From JANNBN01 sp031430595 (GTDB lineage Bacteria; Actinomycetota; Acidimicrobiia; Acidimicrobiales; JANYDT01), in contig JANPBU010000035.1 in the NCBI GenBank assembly GCA_031430595.1, forward strand, positions 434,001 through 498,000: 64,000 nt of DNA, given 5' to 3'. Each line of letters starts with the position of its first letter. Position 1 is the stretch's first letter. Below, one piece after another: positions 60,446 to 64,000 of this stretch. The notes under the pieces are model-generated. The model was not told the DNA's origin. It worked only from the letters and a program-made list of their open reading frames with translations, and searched no databases. Position numbers and translations under genes: made by a program.

Positions 60446-62932
60446 ATGCCGGTAGCGGTCCGTGCAATGAGCACAAAGACTATTGAAACCCTCACCGATG
60501 GGTGGCAGGTTTGTACCGTCGCCCCAAGATGCCAACCCGAGCCATCGAGTTGGGTACCAACAACTCACCCAACGGCAACCGATGATCATGTTGATCACTG
60601 GTTTCGACGTACGGTTCACATCTCAGATTTGGCCGAAGACCGTGTCGGGGTGCCGACGTCGGGCGCGTTACCCAACAAACTGGTTCACCTTGTGTTCGAA
60701 GGTATTGCGACTATCGCCGACGTGTGGTGGAACGGCGAACTCATCGCAACATCGACGTCGATGTTCACGCCAATTCGCGTCGATATTACCGATCGAATCA
60801 ACCACACCAATCAACTCGTTGTGCACTGCCGTTCGTTACAAACGCACCTCGCGACGATCAAGTTTGGTCGGGCCCGATGGAAGACACGCCTCGTCGTCGA
60901 CCAACGACTTCGCGGTGTTCGCACGACGCTGCTCGGACACATTCCGTCATGGGCTCCACCTACCGTTGTTGTAGGGGCGTGGCGTCCGATTCGGATCGAG
61001 GTCACTTCGCACGGCGACGTGACCTCGGTTCACGCAGTCAACACGTCGCAAACGCTGAAGCTGCTGGTGACTCTCGGAACGGGGTTTGCACCAGTTCACT
61101 ACCGCGGGTCAGCATCGGTCGGCGACGCGACGGCACCATTCAGCATCGAAGGCGATCAACTCGTCGCCAAGATTGCAACAGAGGAACTAGCGAAGTGGTT
61201 TCCTCATACGCACGGCACGCCGACACTGCATCGGGTAGCAATTAATCTGCTTACAGATGATCATCGAGCTATCAGTATTGATCTTGGTTTGACCGGCATA
61301 CGCGATCTCGCAATCGATCGCGGACCTGACGGTAAGGGTTTTGGTGTTGTCATTAACGGTGCACCGATCTTTTGCCGCGGTGGCTCACTTATGCCCCTCA
61401 ACGTCACCACGCTCGACGACGACCCACAGAAACTACGTGATTTGCTCGAATTGTTGCAGCGCTCTGGTGTCAACATGGTGCGTATCAGCGGAACGACAGT
61501 CCCGGCATCAACCATCCTCTTCGACTTGTGCGATGAACTCGGCATTTTGGTGTGGCACGACCTTACGTTGGCAAACTTTGACTACCCCTCATCTGAAGGT
61601 TTCGTCGCTGATCTGATTGCCGAAACTGCGGCATGGTGTGATCGGGCCTCACTTTCGCCCAGCCTGGTTGTGGTGTGTGGGGGCAGTGAAATTGAACAGC
61701 AAGCGGCGATGACCGGTCTCGGCCTTGACCGCGTCAGCGAGATGCCGCTACTCGAAGCACTCGAAACATTCATTCACGCCCATCGCCCCGATTTGGCCTT
61801 CGTCCGATCGTCACCCACCGCAGGGCACCTTCCCTTCGCCATCGATCAGGGTGTTTCGCACTACTTCGGGGTAGGTGCGTATCGTCGACCGCTCAGCGAC
61901 GCTCGCACATCGGGTGTTCGCTTTGCTTCGGAATGTTTGGCCTTCGCTAACGTCCCGTCACAACAGCAAGTGGTATCGCTCCTCGGTGATTCACGAAAAG
62001 CACCAACCGACCCTCGCTGGAAGGAACGCGTTCCACGAGATCGCGGCGTCGGATGGGACTTTGACGATGTGCGAGATCACTATACGCGCATACTATTTGG
62101 TGTCGACCCATTAGACGCAAGGTACACCAGCCCTGACTGGTATCTCACACTTGCTCGCGCTACCAGCGCTGAACTCATGAAACGAACCTTCGCCGAGTGG
62201 AGGCGTGGCTCGTCAAGTTGCACCGGTGCACTCGTCTGGTTCCTCAATGACCTGTGGGCTGGTGCCGGTTGGGGTGTTATTGACTCGACCGGTGAACCAA
62301 AAGCAGCGCTTCACGGAATGGCTCAGGCCTTGACCCCCGTTGCGCTTTTGGCAGTCGACGAAGGTTTAAATGGGCTTGATTTTTGGGTCTGCAATGACCT
62401 TCCGGTCGCCCTCGAAGCCACCCTCTCGCTAACGGCGTTGCAAGACGGCCGAAGTGTTGTGATGTCTAGCCAACTAAGTGTCGAGGTTCCGGCGAATGCA
62501 CACCTATTGGTAAGAACCGATTCAGTGTTCGGCCAATTCACTGATGCTACGCGTGCCTACCGATTCGGGGCACCGAGTTTTGATGTTGTGGTCGGCCATC
62601 TGTCACGACCCGACGGCTCTTCACTCGCCGCGGCTTCCTACGTTTGCGGTACTCCACTTGTTCAACTGCCCGACCTTGGGGTTCAGGTTAAGGGCCACTG
62701 GATTGGGCCATCAACGCTTGAACTGGAAATAGCTTCTGAACGTTTCAGTCGTCTGGTTGACATCGAGATCGCTGGCGCACGAGTATGGCCGAACATGTTT
62801 GATGTTTGCCCGGGTCGCAATGCCTTCATTACCGCCGAGTTTGGAACCGGTGTTGTGCCGAGCCACGGCTACGCAACCCCGGTCAATGCGCGATCACCGT
62901 TTTCCTTTTCCATTCCTCGGCGGTTGCCATGA
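60446..62932 (+). CDS. GH2 beta-mannosidase-like protein
   Basis: About 828 residues from ATG 60446 (GAGG upstream), 8 bases after DUF1839; GTG 60425 would overlap. GH2 architecture: a jelly-roll sugar-binding domain (WFRRTVHISDL, VDITDRINHTNQLVVHCRSL), an Ig-like domain, and a TIM barrel with GAPIFCRGGSLMPLNV, SGVNMVRISG and LCDELGILVWHDLTLANFDY. The acid/base is E415 (VVCGGSEIE) and the nucleophile E496 (RFASECLAFAN). No signal peptide, so cytosolic. A mannosidase-type enzyme inside a carrier-protein operon is unexpected; it may trim or transfer a sugar. Confidence 0.85.
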   Translation: MPVAVRAMSTKTIETLTDGWQVCTVAPRCQPEPSSWVPTTHPTATDDHVDHWFRRTVHISDLAEDRVGVPTSGALPNKLVHLVFEGIATIADVWWNGELIATSTSMFTPIRVDITDRINHTNQLVVHCRSLQTHLATIKFGRARWKTRLVVDQRLRGVRTTLLGHIPSWAPPTVVVGAWRPIRIEVTSHGDVTSVHAVNTSQTLKLLVTLGTGFAPVHYRGSASVGDATAPFSIEGDQLVAKIATEELAKWFPHTHGTPTLHRVAINLLTDDHRAISIDLGLTGIRDLAIDRGPDGKGFGVVINGAPIFCRGGSLMPLNVTTLDDDPQKLRDLLELLQRSGVNMVRISGTTVPASTILFDLCDELGILVWHDLTLANFDYPSSEGFVADLIAETAAWCDRASLSPSLVVVCGGSEIEQQAAMTGLGLDRVSEMPLLEALETFIHAHRPDLAFVRSSPTAGHLPFAIDQGVSHYFGVGAYRRPLSDARTSGVRFASECLAFANVPSQQQVVSLLGDSRKAPTDPRWKERVPRDRGVGWDFDDVRDHYTRILFGVDPLDARYTSPDWYLTLARATSAELMKRTFAEWRRGSSSCTGALVWFLNDLWAGAGWGVIDSTGEPKAALHGMAQALTPVALLAVDEGLNGLDFWVCNDLPVALEATLSLTALQDGRSVVMSSQLSVEVPANAHLLVRTDSVFGQFTDATRAYRFGAPSFDVVVGHLSRPDGSSLAAASYVCGTPLVQLPDLGVQVKGHWIGPSTLELEIASERFSRLVDIEIAGARVWPNMFDVCPGRNAFITAEFGTGVVPSHGYATPVNARSPFSFSIPRRLP

Positions 62933-62939
62933 AAACTAA

Positions 62940-64000
62940 ATGAACCTCGAAACTGGTGGAACCGTAACCACCGGGTGGATACCCCTTGGCGGAACCCACG
63001 CCGGGCAAAGTGCCTCGGTCACCGAGATTGTTCCGACCGTTGTAACTGGTTCCGTCGTCGTGATTTGTGAACCCTACGGAATGGAAGGTCTGTCCGCCGA
63101 TAATGCCCTCAACGCGTTGGCCAAGATGCTGGTTTCGAACGGCAATCCGGTCGTGCGGTTTCGGCCGCCAAACTTGGGTGACGCCTCAGATCTTGCACCT
63201 GAAGATTCGATCCTTGGCACATGGATCGCGAGTGTCAATGCAGCTATCGAGCTTGGAACTTCATTGGCTGGCGACCATGGGGTCTACCTTTTCGGCTTAC
63301 GTCTCGGTGCAACCCTCGCTGGCATCGTAAGCGAAACACGATCCGACATTTCGGGGCTTGTGTTGTGGGCACCCGTGAACGGTCGTCTGTTTCTGCGCGA
63401 ACAACGACTCATTCGGTCATCAGCGACCCGACATTCGGGTTCGCCTGACGCCGAAATTGGCTGCGTTGAAGCCGCTGGTTTCCGCATGTCTGCTGCTTCC
63501 ATTGCAGCACTCGAATCGCTCGACCTTGTCAACCTCACCCAATCTCCAGCGCCTCGAATGCTGGTCATCGACCGAGATGACGTTCCTTCGATTCGCCCCC
63601 TCGCTCAACATCTTGAATCGCTGCGGCGTAATGACAACACTGCAAGCTCGGTTACGACTGAACATTGGCCGGGATACTCGGGCCTGCGCCTCGATACCCC
63701 TGACGAAGGAAGTATTCCAACCGCAACCTTCGATTCAATTATCGAGTGGTTACACACTGCGGCACAAGATGGTGTCGCAGCATCAAGACAAGACCTCGCA
63801 ACACGGAAGCAACTTCAACCAAACCTTCTATTGAAGAATCGTGTAACGGAACGGGTCGCACGCATCGGGTGTGACAGCGAGCAGGTACTTCACGCCATCG
63901 TTACCGAGCCTCCGCCAGAATCAGCAGACCGCGCATTGCCGATCATGGTGATGCTTTCCACCGGCGGGAACCCCTGTAGCGGGGCAGGGCGGGTACACGC
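62940..64000 (+). CDS. Alpha/beta-hydrolase-like protein, 3' end outside window
   Basis: Begins at ATG 62940, 7 bases after the GH2 stop, and stays open to base 64000 (at least 353 residues). The N-terminal half is an alpha/beta-hydrolase fold (VVVICEPYGMEGLSADNALN, VYLFGLRLGATLAGIVSE, GLVLWAPVNGRLFLRE). The nucleophile elbow, normally GxSxG, reads GLRLG with Arg121 where Ser belongs, as in exosortase-A-associated hydrolases. A second hydrolase-like half seems to start near the edge (PIMVMLSTGGNPCSGAGR). Likely a non-hydrolytic or transferase-type member of the operon. Confidence 0.78.
   Translation, partial: MNLETGGTVTTGWIPLGGTHAGQSASVTEIVPTVVTGSVVVICEPYGMEGLSADNALNALAKMLVSNGNPVVRFRPPNLGDASDLAPEDSILGTWIASVNAAIELGTSLAGDHGVYLFGLRLGATLAGIVSETRSDISGLVLWAPVNGRLFLREQRLIRSSATRHSGSPDAEIGCVEAAGFRMSAASIAALESLDLVNLTQSPAPRMLVIDRDDVPSIRPLAQHLESLRRNDNTASSVTTEHWPGYSGLRLDTPDEGSIPTATFDSIIEWLHTAAQDGVAASRQDLATRKQLQPNLLLKNRVTERVARIGCDSEQVLHAIVTEPPPESADRALPIMVMLSTGGNPCSGAGRVH

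Overview
The window reads as chromosomal DNA from an actinomycete, most likely of the class Acidimicrobiia. This is inferred from gene content, not from a marker search. The indicators are CarD in a carD-ispD-ispF-rlmB run, HemQ together with the C5 haem genes, a rex-hemA-hemC-hemD order, actinobacterial-type DapD, a GlxR-like Crp, ClpC with a UVR motif, an LppM-type lipoprotein, groEL behind two CIRCE operators, and many secreted proteins with Thr-rich linkers. Coding density is high. GTG and TTG starts and 4-base stop/start overlaps are common.

Layout. 1-15.8 kb is core: an edge HTH protein, purH, small conserved proteins, hemQ, two cell-envelope proteins, groEL, glycerate kinase, a LytR_C protein, tRNA-Thr(TGT), an AAA+ ATPase, rlmB-ispF-ispD-carD and crp. 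15.9-23.8 kb is more accessory: two secreted proteins, then a metabolic cassette (GFA enzyme, DUF4394, sterol-desaturase-like hydroxylase, F420/flavin oxidoreductase, acyl-CoA ligase) bracketed by two copies of a dispersed repeat, then a VapBC module whose toxin start is broken by a 17-bp duplication. 23.8-30.9 kb holds radA, an LppM-like protein, an amino-acid permease with a universal stress protein, and clpC. 31-34.2 kb is a patchwork of a second toxin-antitoxin pair, a DUF4143 ATPase with operator-like repeats, decayed fragments of paralogues and a broken lipoprotein gene. 34.2-50 kb returns to housekeeping and regulation: polyprenyl synthase, two overlapping LuxR regulators, tetR, an EVE protein, hemL-hemB, msrA, dapD, an HTH fusion, and rex-hemA-hemC-hemD. 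50-55 kb carries a membrane protein, a large secreted protein and a GH36 alpha-galactosidase.

The most unusual locus is 55.1-64.0 kb. An acyl-CoA/acyl-ACP ligase faces a tight operon encoding an acyl carrier protein, an acyl-CoA dehydrogenase-like protein, a class-II-synthetase-like amino acid:[carrier protein] ligase, a DUF1839 protein, a cytosolic GH2 beta-mannosidase-like enzyme and an alpha/beta-hydrolase-like protein that runs off the window. Together they look like a tRNA-independent aminoacyl-carrier-protein pathway joined to oxidation and sugar chemistry. Its product cannot be read from the sequence.

Haem biosynthesis is well covered (hemA, hemL, hemB, hemC, hemD, hemQ in four separate places) and fits the coproporphyrin-dependent route. 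Rex next to hemA suggests that redox state (NADH/NAD+) controls part of it.
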